Assembly (NCBI RefSeq): GCF_020215705.1 | Contig: NZ_JAIWNB010000048.1 | Location: 1 to 45,505, forward strand | From: Nonomuraea aurantiaca | Lineage (GTDB): Bacteria; Actinomycetota; Actinomycetes; Streptosporangiales; Streptosporangiaceae | Reading direction: 5' to 3' | Length of the DNA: 45,505 nucleotides | Shown: piece by piece, positions 1-8,360 of the stretch | Layout: the number at the start of each line of letters is the position of its first letter | Numbering within the stretch: position 1 is the stretch's first letter | Notes under the pieces: model-generated | Databases searched by the model: none | The model's input: the letters and a program-made list of their open reading frames with translations, nothing else | What the model was told of the DNA's origin: nothing | Translations under genes and position numbers: made by a program

Positions 1-1
1 C

Positions 2-754
<753 letters not shown>

Positions 755-787
755 CGGAGACCGGACATGATGATGAGGAGAATAAAG

Positions 788-2221
788 ATGCGCCTGCCCT
801 GGCCAGCGCACCCCTCCGCCGTCACGGCCGCGGCGCCGTCCCGGCGGGTCTCGCGCCGTGGCGTGGTGATCGGTGCCATCGCGGTCCTGCTGGCCGGAGC
901 CGGCCTGCTGACCACGCAGCCCGCCCAGGCCGCCGTGGCCTGCCGGGTCGACTACACCATCAGTTCGAGCTGGCAGGGTGGCTTCGGTGCCGGCGTCACC
1001 ATCAACAACCTCGGTGACGCGGTCGACGGCTGGCGGCTGACCTGGTCCTTCGGCGCCGGCCAGCAGATCACCCAGATCTGGAACGCCACCCAGACCCAGT
1101 CCGGCTCGTCGGTGACCGCCACCAACGTCTCCTACAACGCCTCCATCCCCTCCGGCGGCAGCACCAACTTCGGGTTCAACGGCTCGTGGACCGGCAGCAA
1201 CCCGGTGCCCACGTCGTTCGCCCTGAACGGCGTGACCTGCGGCAACCCCGGCACCCCCACGCCCGACCCCACCCCCACACCGACTCCGACGCCCACACCG
1301 ACGCCGACCGGCACGTGCGCACTTCCGTCGACGTACCGCTGGACATCTACGGGTCCGCTGGCGACCCCGAAGTCGGGATGGGTCTCGCTCAAGGACTTCA
1401 CCAACGTCGTCTACAACGGCAGGCATCTCGTCTACGCGACCACGCACGACACGGGGACGAAGTGGGGTTCGATGAACTTCGGCCTCTTCACCAACTGGTC
1501 CGACATGGCCTCGGCCGGCCAGAACACGATGTCCTTCTCCACCGTCGCGCCGACGCTCTTCTACTTCGCCCCGAAGAACATCTGGGTGCTCGCCTACCAG
1601 TGGGGTGGGACCGCCTTCTCCTACCGGACCTCCAGCGACCCCACCAATCCGAATGGCTGGTCCTCGCAGCAGGTGCTCTTCTCCGGCAGCATCTCCGGCT
1701 CCGGAACAGGCCCCATCGACCAGACGCTCATCGGTGACAGCACGAACATGTATCTGTTCTTCGCCGGGGACAATGGCAAGATCTACCGGGCCAGTATGCC
1801 CATCGGGAATTTCCCGGGCAGTTTCGGCGCGACATCGACGACGATCATGAGCGATACGACGAACAATCTGTTCGAAGGAGTTCAGGTCTACCAGCTCCAG
1901 GGCCAGAACCGTTACCTCATGCTCGTCGAGGCGATGGGCGCGCAGGGTCGCTACTTCCGCTCGTTCACGGCCACCAGTCTGGGCGGTTCGTGGACACCGC
2001 AGGCCGCGACCGAGGGCAATCCCTTCGCCGGCAAGGCCAACAGCGGCGCCACCTGGACCAACGACATCAGCCACGGCGATCTCGTGCGCAGCAACCCCGA
2101 TCAGACCATGACCGTCGATCCCTGCAATCTGCAGCTGCTCTACCAGGGACGTGCCCCCAGCTCGGGCGGCGACTACGGTCTCCTGCCCTACCGGCCGGGG
2201 GTGCTGACACTGCAGCGTTAA
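788..2221 (+). CDS. Secreted CBM2-GH62 alpha-L-arabinofuranosidase
   Basis: It removes arabinose side chains from arabinoxylan outside the cell. ATG 788 is chosen over the in-frame ATG at 767 because GAGGAG (775-780) lies 7 nt before it. The protein has 477 aa. An N-terminal export signal contains two Arg pairs (SRRVSRRG), a hydrophobic stretch and an AQA cleavage site, and could be Tat-like. CBM2 covers about residues 50-150, a Pro-Thr linker about 155-175, and GH62 the rest. GH62 landmarks are KSGWVSLKDFTNV, LIGDS and LFEGVQVYQLQG; the Asp/Asp/Glu in these match the acids expected of the family (by memory, not alignment). It sits just after the GH10-CBM2 xylanase and before a strong hairpin terminator, which suggests a two-gene xylan operon. 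Confidence 0.93.
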   Translation: MRLPWPAHPSAVTAAAPSRRVSRRGVVIGAIAVLLAGAGLLTTQPAQAAVACRVDYTISSSWQGGFGAGVTINNLGDAVDGWRLTWSFGAGQQITQIWNATQTQSGSSVTATNVSYNASIPSGGSTNFGFNGSWTGSNPVPTSFALNGVTCGNPGTPTPDPTPTPTPTPTPTPTGTCALPSTYRWTSTGPLATPKSGWVSLKDFTNVVYNGRHLVYATTHDTGTKWGSMNFGLFTNWSDMASAGQNTMSFSTVAPTLFYFAPKNIWVLAYQWGGTAFSYRTSSDPTNPNGWSSQQVLFSGSISGSGTGPIDQTLIGDSTNMYLFFAGDNGKIYRASMPIGNFPGSFGATSTTIMSDTTNNLFEGVQVYQLQGQNRYLMLVEAMGAQGRYFRSFTATSLGGSWTPQAATEGNPFAGKANSGATWTNDISHGDLVRSNPDQTMTVDPCNLQLLYQGRAPSSGGDYGLLPYRPGVLTLQR

Positions 2222-2236
2222 TGACATGACGCTTTC

Positions 2237-2278
2237 AGAGCGGCTGCAACACGGGGGTCCGTGTCGCAGCCGCTCTTT
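2237..2278 (+). terminator. Strong hairpin terminator after the xylan operon
   Basis: An 11-bp perfect stem, AGAGCGGCTGC (2237-2247) with GCAGCCGCTCT (2266-2276), is extended by an inner ACACGG/CCGTGT stem and followed by TT. It lies 16 nt after the GH62 stop and between convergent genes, so it may act on both strands. Confidence 0.85.
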
Positions 2279-2321
2279 CGCGCGTGGCGTCCCAGGAAGG
2301 CGTGTTCTTCAGGTCTTTTGC

Positions 2322-4292
2322 TCAAGCCCTGGGACGGAGAGCCACATCATCGATCTGGAACGCGGGCCCGGCGGTGCTCGCGTTCCAGACAAAGGTCCAG
2401 TCGACGCGGGTCGTGCCCGCGGGCGCGGTGAACGTGCCGGCCGCTTCGGTCCAGGCGGTCTTCTGAGCCAGGGAGATGGCGTCGGTACGCAGCACCGTGC
2501 CGGACTCGTCGCGCCAGCGCACATTCCACGTGACGGCAGGCATGGTCGCCACCGCCTCCCGGTACCACAGGGACACGTGGTAGCTCGTACCGGCGACCAC
2601 ACCGCTGTATCCGGGGAAGTTGTCGAGCGCCACCGCGCTGCCGGACGACTGGGTGCTGGTCATCTGCAGCGAGCCCGTGCCACCATGCGCGCCGCCGGTC
2701 TGGTGCGCCACGCCGGCCCCGTACCACGGGGTGTAGGGCGAGGTCGTCGAGCCGGACTCGAAGTCCTGCTCGGTGATCGCCGGCGGGACGGGCGTGCCGC
2801 CGTCGAACGTGCTGCCGGCGTCCTGGCCGTACTGGGGGCCGACCCACTGCCCGGGCGAGATGCGATTGCCCATGTCAGTGACCCTGAACTGCCACGGTCC
2901 TGTGTAGGTGTTGTCGTGCCAGGAGTTGTGCGACCCGTTGACGATCGACTGCTGGATCACGGCACCCTTGTACGGGGACCAGTCTGGGTAGGTGCCCCAG
3001 TTGGACAGCAGAGCCATGTGCCCGCAGTACTGCGTGGGGCAGCCGCCGTTGACGGCACTGGGGTTGAAGGCGAACGTGTTGTGGTGGACGTCGACGTTCT
3101 TCGTCCACCAGCGGCAGTTGGTGTAGAGCGGCTCGCCGGCGATGGCCGGAGCCGAGCACTGTGAGGTGTTGGTCGGCCCGACGATCAGCGTGCAGTCGCC
3201 GGTCGTCGAGGCTGGGCTGTTGCAGAACCGGTCGGCGTTCGCCCACGCGGTGATCCCGCCCCAGTTGTTCTCGAGCCGGTTGCCGGTAATCTCGATCTTG
3301 CTGGTCCGCGCTTGCACGCGGGGCTCGCCGTCCGCCTCGGACAGATAGATCGCCGCTTCGGGGAACGGGTCGCCCTTCGCCGCCCGCTCGGCACCGGAGG
3401 CCCAGGCGTTGCCGCGGATGGTGTTGTTCCGGATCACCACGTTGTAGCTGATCTCGTAGAAGATCGCGAGCGAGTCGTTGCCCTCGATGAGGTTGTCCTC
3501 GATGAGGAAGTCGTTGTTGTTGGTGTCCGCCCAGACCCCCGGCCCGTGGTTGCCGTGGATCCAGTTGCCGGTCACGTCGGCGCCGTTCACCGCCCAGAAC
3601 TTCATGCCACCGGTACATCCGCACCCAGGGATCTGGTGCTCCCAGTCCTCGGTGTTGTTGCCGGTGAACTCGTTGTCCGCCACAACCAGGCCGGTGATGG
3701 TGTTGCCGGCCTTGTACGCGTTCAGGCCGTACTGTCCGTTGTCCTTGAGGCAGTTGCCACGGATCTTGTTCGTGGCCCCGGCCATCAGCCCCGCGCCGGA
3801 GTTGTTGCGGATCGTGTTGTGCTCCACGACCCAGCCGTCGCCGGAGTCGTGGTTGACCACACCCTCATCGTGTGGCGCGACGAACCCGGTGATGGTCAGG
3901 TACTGGATCGTGACGCCGGTCGCGTGCTGAGTGAACGCGTACCGGTTCAGCCCCTGCCCGTCCAGTACCGCGCCGGGCGCGCCGATGAACGTCGCGCCGT
4001 TGCCGGGCATGATCTGGGAGTACTGGTCGGTGCCCAGCTTGTGCGTGCCGGTCTGGAAGTAGTACGTGGTGTTCGCCTTGCGTAAGTCCACGCCGCTGTT
4101 GTCGCCCGCGGGGACCACGACCGCGCCGGCGGGCGGTGTGGTCGGGCCGTTCAGCGACGAGCTGCCGCAGACCGCTGCCGTCGCTGTCGTCGAATTGGTT
4201 GCCTTACCGACCGCGTCGCCACTTGCCGGCGTCGCGCCGCCCATGACGACTGTGGCGAGGGCCACCAGTGCCACTGGCCAGGTTCTTCGCAT
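2322..4292 (-). CDS. Secreted right-handed parallel beta-helix protein with C-terminal carbohydrate-binding-like domain
   Basis: Probable extracellular polysaccharide-active or polysaccharide-binding protein of 656 aa. The ATG at 4292 is chosen because GGAGGAG lies just upstream of it; a longer frame begins at 4331. A signal peptide opens the protein (MRRTWPVALVALATVVMGG, then ASGDA). Residues ~90-450 are rich in Asn/Gly repeats of the beta-helix type (NTIRNNSG, DNEFTGNNTE, DNLIEGNDS, NNTIRGNAW), as in polysaccharide lyases and pectinase-like folds. The last ~140 residues (from FESGSTTSPYTPWYG) look like a CenC/CBM4_9-type jelly roll ending in FQIDDVALRP. No catalytic residues can be assigned, so lyase, epimerase or plain binding are all possible. 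It converges on the xylanase operon, which suggests a related role in plant-polymer use. Confidence 0.8.
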   Translation of the reverse strand: MRRTWPVALVALATVVMGGATPASGDAVGKATNSTTATAAVCGSSSLNGPTTPPAGAVVVPAGDNSGVDLRKANTTYYFQTGTHKLGTDQYSQIMPGNGATFIGAPGAVLDGQGLNRYAFTQHATGVTIQYLTITGFVAPHDEGVVNHDSGDGWVVEHNTIRNNSGAGLMAGATNKIRGNCLKDNGQYGLNAYKAGNTITGLVVADNEFTGNNTEDWEHQIPGCGCTGGMKFWAVNGADVTGNWIHGNHGPGVWADTNNNDFLIEDNLIEGNDSLAIFYEISYNVVIRNNTIRGNAWASGAERAAKGDPFPEAAIYLSEADGEPRVQARTSKIEITGNRLENNWGGITAWANADRFCNSPASTTGDCTLIVGPTNTSQCSAPAIAGEPLYTNCRWWTKNVDVHHNTFAFNPSAVNGGCPTQYCGHMALLSNWGTYPDWSPYKGAVIQQSIVNGSHNSWHDNTYTGPWQFRVTDMGNRISPGQWVGPQYGQDAGSTFDGGTPVPPAITEQDFESGSTTSPYTPWYGAGVAHQTGGAHGGTGSLQMTSTQSSGSAVALDNFPGYSGVVAGTSYHVSLWYREAVATMPAVTWNVRWRDESGTVLRTDAISLAQKTAWTEAAGTFTAPAGTTRVDWTFVWNASTAGPAFQIDDVALRPRA

Positions 4293-4609
4293 TCCTGTTC
4301 TCCTCCAGGTTTTGACCAGCCGTGGGTGCACTCGACCGCCGGCTGTCGCCGCCGTAGCCAGAGCTCGCGCCTACCCTCAAGATCAAACGCTGAGAGAGTA
4401 CTGCAGGGCCGATGCCGGCGTCCTGCCGATCAGGGGACAGCGATAGACGTCACTGTCGCTGAGATGCCTCCTCCCGTGGAGCGCACATCCGCATGTCAGG
4501 CGGGGATGAGGGACAGCAGATACAGCGGACGTATTTCTGGGCGGTCGAGCGAGAACCACCTGCTTCGCCGAGCGGCACCGAGTTCGACCTTTGAAGGACG
4601 ACACGGCCC
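4293..4609. other. Intergenic: leader of the beta-helix gene and 3' side of the hydrolase gene
   Basis: About 317 nt with no supported gene. It must hold the promoter of the beta-helix gene (reading leftward). I looked for a CebR-type TGGGAGCGCTCCCA box, as found at actinomycete cellulase genes, and found only weak partial matches (TGGAGCGCACATCC at about 4477-4490). The ORFs here are shadows. Confidence 0.5.
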
Positions 4610-5719
4610 TCAGGAAGCCCGGACGAACGCGGGGAGCGCCTGCTTGAGCTTGGACGAGAACGGCAGGGGGTCTGTGTAGTGGGCTGCGGTCCGGCTGGGG
4701 TCCTCCTTGAGTACGTGGTTGATCCCGGTCAGGCGAATGAAGTCGGTGGCGGCGGGGGCTTTCGCCAGCCCGGCGGCCAGGTGCTCGACGTCGTCGCAGC
4801 TCACCTGGATGTCCGCATCGCTGCAACTCAGCAGAACCGGGGTGTGCGCCTTGAGCCGGGCCGCCAGTTTGGCCGGGTCCTCGCGGTCGGCCTCCGACAG
4901 GAACTTCGCGTTCGCCGGGGAGAACACGTTCGACAGTCCGCCGGGCAGGTTCGCCGCGACCGTTCCGTTGGCGCGCAGCGACGCGACAGCCCTGGCCAGG
5001 GCGTCCTCGATCTCGGCCGCCTGAGCGGCGGTGATCTTCCCCGCCTGCTGCTGGGCCTTGATCTGGGCGGTGATCTGACCGCTGAGGATGTCGAGGTATC
5101 GGCGGCTCAGCGGTTCGAGCAGGCCGAGGCTGTGGACGTGCGTCTTCGATCTCGATTTCGTGGCGAGCAGAAGAGCGAACAAGGCGCCTTCGCTGTGCCC
5201 GATGACCGTGAGCCGCCGCTTGTCGGTCCCGGGCCGTCTGGCCAGGAAGTCCAGCGCCGCCGCGGCCTCGTGCTTGAACGGGGCGATGCCGATGTCGGCG
5301 ACCTTGGACGCGTACGGCCCGAGGCCGGTCTTGCCGCTCGCGAGCTTGTCGTAGCGCAGGCTTGCCACGCCGCCGGCGGACAGCAGCCCGGCTAGCGTCT
5401 TGTACGTGTCCATCCCGCTGAGCCCGGGGCTGTTGCCGTCGCGGTCGGTGGGACCACTGCCCGCGATGATCAGGACCGCCGGAACCTTCGCGCCCGGCCG
5501 GGCCGGATGGCGCCAGGTGCCGTAAACGGTCATCCCGTCCACCCGGAAGCTCACCTCCTCCTCGACCCAGGCGGGGGTAGTACGGGAAGCGGGGGAGGCG
5601 GTTACGCGGGTGGCCGACCCGCTCCCGCACCCGCTCACCACAAGGGCGAGCGCGCACAGACCGGCGCCCAGACGCGGCGCGCGGTCGTTCCGTGCGCGTA
5701 CGAACTCAGTTAAGAACAT
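4610..5719 (-). CDS. Lipoprotein alpha/beta hydrolase (serine esterase/peptidase-like)
   Basis: Membrane-anchored hydrolase of unknown substrate, 369 aa. The N-terminus has a hydrophobic segment ending in the lipobox VVSGC (Cys31), so export and lipidation are predicted. The hydrolase core begins with AVLIIAGSGPTDRDGNSP (oxyanion region), continues with the nucleophile elbow GHSEG (Ser176), has an Asp candidate in LLSCSDADIQV and a His candidate in TGINHVLKEDP. Related Firmicutes proteins often carry an N-terminal DUF3887 domain fused to this hydrolase. Here the DUF3887 domain is on the separate gene immediately upstream (34 nt gap), which supports a joint function. No Shine-Dalgarno is visible before the ATG, so the start is less sure than the family. 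Confidence 0.85.
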   Translation of the reverse strand: MFLTEFVRARNDRAPRLGAGLCALALVVSGCGSGSATRVTASPASRTTPAWVEEEVSFRVDGMTVYGTWRHPARPGAKVPAVLIIAGSGPTDRDGNSPGLSGMDTYKTLAGLLSAGGVASLRYDKLASGKTGLGPYASKVADIGIAPFKHEAAAALDFLARRPGTDKRRLTVIGHSEGALFALLLATKSRSKTHVHSLGLLEPLSRRYLDILSGQITAQIKAQQQAGKITAAQAAEIEDALARAVASLRANGTVAANLPGGLSNVFSPANAKFLSEADREDPAKLAARLKAHTPVLLSCSDADIQVSCDDVEHLAAGLAKAPAATDFIRLTGINHVLKEDPSRTAAHYTDPLPFSSKLKQALPAFVRAS

Positions 5720-5753
5720 CGCAGGGTCACTTCATCTCTTTGATTCGAGTGGT

Positions 5754-6542
5754 TTACGCAGTGTCGGGACGCCGGAGGAAAAGCCCGGCGACCTTGCCCT
5801 GACCGTCGTAGGCGACGCGGGCGGTCAGGTCGCCCGCCTCGAAGGACAGCGGGATGTCCACGACGGTGTGGTCGCCCGCCTGGTGGGGCACCGGTTCGCC
5901 CATGCCTTCGTACGCGCCGACCATGCCGATCGCCTGTGCCCAGGTCGCGGCCAGTTTGGTCGCGCTCAGGCCGGCGGCGACCGTCTCGTCGAAGTCGCGG
6001 CGTACTTCCTCCCGGCGACCGTCGGTCAGGTCCGCGACCAGGGCCGCGGCGCGGTCGGCGGCGCCGGGCAGCATCTTGTCGGTCATGGGTGTCCCTGTTC
6101 TGGGGTCGAGTGGTCGGCCGAACCGCTGGAACGCCGCCTGGCGGCTGGAGCCGAGCACGTCGCCGATCTCCTGCCAGGTGTGTCCCGTCGCCCGTGCTCT
6201 GTCGACCGCTGCCCGCATGGCCCGGTCGACGGCCCGCGCGAGATCCCGGGTGGCGACCACCGAGTCCAGCGGGGACGCTTCCGGAGCGCTCAGTCGCTCC
6301 GCCAGCCTCCGGGCTGCGTCCGTCAGGTCGGCCGGCGCCGCCGTTTCCGTCACGTCGTCAATATTTACTTTACGAGGTGAGAATGTCAAGCTTTCATTTA
6401 CATCTTTGGAGCGGTCGCGGATACGTCGCGCGGCGCTGCGGCAGGTTGAGTCGCAGTACTCCTGCTTGCGTCCGCGTCCTGAACGGGAAGGGAGAGGTTT
6501 GCCGCAATGCCGGCAGGCCTCGGTGTCATGCGGTTCCAGCAC
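5754..6542 (-). CDS. Zinc-ribbon/HTH protein with C-terminal DUF3887 domain
   Basis: Predicted 262-aa DNA-binding protein with an appended DUF3887 domain. GTG 6542 is chosen because AAGGAG lies 7 nt upstream and the Cys motif follows at once; an open frame extends to 6716 but reads through low-quality sequence. Domains in order: a Cys cluster (CRHCGK ... YCDSTCRSAARR), suggesting a small zinc ribbon, about residues 10-37; a helix-turn-helix near HTWQEIGDVLGSSRQAAFQR; then DUF3887, about residues 165-262, starting at ADRAAALVADLTDG and ending VAGLFLRRPDTA. It is followed at 34 nt by the lipoprotein hydrolase. The combination of a cytoplasmic HTH with a domain usually found outside the membrane is odd. 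It may have formed by fusion when DUF3887 left the hydrolase; this is inference. Confidence 0.75.
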   Translation of the reverse strand: MLEPHDTEACRHCGKPLPSRSGRGRKQEYCDSTCRSAARRIRDRSKDVNESLTFSPRKVNIDDVTETAAPADLTDAARRLAERLSAPEASPLDSVVATRDLARAVDRAMRAAVDRARATGHTWQEIGDVLGSSRQAAFQRFGRPLDPRTGTPMTDKMLPGAADRAAALVADLTDGRREEVRRDFDETVAAGLSATKLAATWAQAIGMVGAYEGMGEPVPHQAGDHTVVDIPLSFEAGDLTARVAYDGQGKVAGLFLRRPDTA

Positions 6543-6689
6543 GCTGGCACTCCTTAATATCGTGCTGTTTCCTTGGCACGTAATAGTACTCCAGGGCAGC
6601 ACGAAAAACACGACTGCTCGCCCAGCGGCGGGCGAGGCTGGCCCGGGCCGGCAGCTGGGTGCGGACGCTGGCCCTGCTCGTACACCCTC

Positions 6690-6925
6690 GGGGTCGCCGG
6701 CCTGGGAGCGACGCACCTCCGCGCGTCGGGTTGATCCTGCTGCTCGCCACCGCGCTGTCCGGCCAGTCCATGACCTGGACGCCCGTCGTCGCCGTCATCG
6801 CCGCGCTCACCATGACGGCGGGCAACCTGTTGGCCCTGCGCCAGCGCTCCGCCGCACGCCTGCTGGCCTGATCGTCGGTCGCGCAGTCGGGGTACATCCT
6901 CGCCCCGCTCGCGGTCTCCTGGGTG
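6690..6925 (+). pseudogene. NuoN (NADH-quinone oxidoreductase subunit N) remnant
   Basis: The frame around 6722-6925 reads VAVIAALTMTAGNLLALRQR, then SAARLLA, a TGA stop (6869-6871), then SSVAQSGYILAPLAV. This matches the conserved NuoN signature in which GN-ALRQ is followed by RLLA-(W/Y)-SS-AQ-GY. The stop falls where actinobacterial homologs usually have Trp, so a single TGG to TGA change would explain it. Both ends fade into unrelated sequence (after LAVSWVG and before about 6715), and there may be a frameshift on the left. No other nuo gene lies nearby, so this looks like a displaced relic. The match is from memory of the family and needs a search. Confidence 0.6.
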
Positions 6926-7015
6926 GGCGTTTGTGAGGAGTCGCCGCCAGAAGGGGTGGGCGAGGAGTTTCCAGGACAACCCGGACGATCCCCAACCCCT
7001 GGCATCGCGGACGAA

Positions 7016-7048
7016 TTGAGGTAGTCCTGAGGCAGTCTTGAGGATTGC
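7016..7048 (+). promoter_or_regulatory. Three 11-bp phased direct repeats before wecB (candidate OmpR/SARP-type operator)
   Basis: TTGAGGTAGTC (7016-7026), CTGAGGCAGTC (7027-7037) and TTGAGGATTGC (7038-7048) follow each other without gap. Direct repeats with an 11-bp period are the usual binding pattern for OmpR-family winged-helix proteins and SARPs. An OmpR-type regulator lies at the end of the cluster. Confidence 0.55.
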
Positions 7049-7136
7049 TGAATGTTTTAGTGCGAATTGTCGTTTTATGCGCTCTTCAACGAGGCTCGTG
7101 GGCACCGGGCGTGAGGGGTCGGGCGTACGTCGCGTC

Positions 7137-8360
7137 ATGGTGGTGTACGGCACGCGGCCCGAGGCGATCAAGATGGCTCCCCTGGTCATTGGCCTGACCG
7201 AGGCGGCGCTCTTCGAGCCGGTGGTGGTCGTGACAGGGCAGCATCGGGAAATGCTCGACCAGGTCCATGAGACGTTCGGCATCGAACCGGACGTCGATCT
7301 CGGGATCATGCGGCCGGGACAGACCCTCGCCGAGCTGACGAGCCGGGCGGTCTGCGGGCTGGACGGTCTCGTGGTCGCGTACCGTCCCGACGCGGTGGTC
7401 GTGCAGGGGGACACGACGACCACGCTGGCCGGAGCGCTAGCGGCCTTCTACCACCGGGTGCCGGTCGTGCATCTGGAGGCCGGGTTGCGCAGCGGCGACC
7501 TGTACTCGCCGTTCCCGGAGGAGGCGAACCGCAGCCTGACGAGCCGGATCGCCACCCTCCACCTGGCGCCGACCTCGGGCAGCGCGGACAACCTCCTTCG
7601 TGAGGGCGTGTCCGCCGAGTCGATCGTCGTCACCGGAAACACGGTGATCGACGCGCTCCTGCAGAGCACCTGTACGGGTCACGGGTACAGGGAACCGAGG
7701 CTGGCCGCGCTGGAGCAGGACGGCCGGCGCGTCATCGTGGTCACCGCGCATCGCCGGGAGTCCTGGGGGGACCGGATGGAGGGCATCGCCCGGGCCCTGT
7801 CGCGGCTGGCGGCGGCCGGTGAAGGGGACGTGCACCTCGTCTTCCCCATGCATCCGAACCCGGAGGTGAGGCGCGCCCTGCTCCCGCGTCTCGACCGGCA
7901 TCCGAACATCACGGTCACCGAGCCGCTCCACTACGGCGACTTCGCCCGCCTGCTGCGCCGTTCGTACCTCGTGCTCACCGACAGCGGCGGGATCCAGGAG
8001 GAGGCGCCGAGCCTGAACAAGCCGGTGCTCGTGATGCGCGACACCACGGAACGGCCCGAGGCGCTCCGCACCGGGGCGGCACGGCTGGTGGGGACCGAGG
8101 AGGACGGCATCGTGGCCGGTGTCAGCGGCCTGCTCCACTCGCCCGAGGACTACCGGCGCATGGCGCGGGCGCGCAATCCCTACGGCGACGGGCGGGCCAC
8201 CGAGCGGGTGCTGGCGGCGCTGGCCCACCTGTTCGGCCTCGGTCCGCGCCCCGTCCCGTTCGGAGCGCTGCCCGAACAGGACGTGCCCCAACAGGACTAC
8301 CGGGTCGTGGTCGAGGTCGAGGCGGCGAGCCATGGCGTGAGGCCGGTGATCGTGCGATGA
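7137..8360 (+). CDS. wecB: Non-hydrolysing UDP-N-acetylglucosamine 2-epimerase
   Basis: Cytoplasmic enzyme that interconverts UDP-GlcNAc and UDP-ManNAc, supplying ManNAc donors for cell-surface polymers. Family motifs are all present: YGTRPEAIKMAP near the N-terminus, VQGDTTTT, HLEAGLRSGD, PFPEEANR, VTAHRRESWG and DSGGIQEEAPSLNKPVLVMR. From this start it has 407 aa; usual family members are ~370-380 aa, and the excess is a C-terminal tail. The start is uncertain: ATG 7137 leaves two residues before VYGTRPE but has no close Shine-Dalgarno, while GAGGGG (7113-7118) would better fit an unusual GTA at 7125. The stop overlaps the next gene (ATGA at 8357), which ties it to the deacetylase and glycosyltransferase downstream. 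Confidence 0.93.
   Translation: MVVYGTRPEAIKMAPLVIGLTEAALFEPVVVVTGQHREMLDQVHETFGIEPDVDLGIMRPGQTLAELTSRAVCGLDGLVVAYRPDAVVVQGDTTTTLAGALAAFYHRVPVVHLEAGLRSGDLYSPFPEEANRSLTSRIATLHLAPTSGSADNLLREGVSAESIVVTGNTVIDALLQSTCTGHGYREPRLAALEQDGRRVIVVTAHRRESWGDRMEGIARALSRLAAAGEGDVHLVFPMHPNPEVRRALLPRLDRHPNITVTEPLHYGDFARLLRRSYLVLTDSGGIQEEAPSLNKPVLVMRDTTERPEALRTGAARLVGTEEDGIVAGVSGLLHSPEDYRRMARARNPYGDGRATERVLAALAHLFGLGPRPVPFGALPEQDVPQQDYRVVVEVEAASHGVRPVIVR

Larger units (their letters stand above)
6543..7136. other. Intergenic: decayed nuoN piece and regulatory region of the polysaccharide operon
   Basis: About 594 nt without an intact gene. The left part holds the promoter of the HTH/DUF3887 gene and then a broken nuoN fragment. 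The right part holds three 11-bp phased TTGAGG-type repeats (7016-7048) and a relatively AT-rich stretch before wecB. Confidence 0.6.

Noticed and set aside
2226..3164. 312-codon plus-strand open frame
   Set aside because: Antisense of the beta-helix gene, low-complexity Gly/Arg text.
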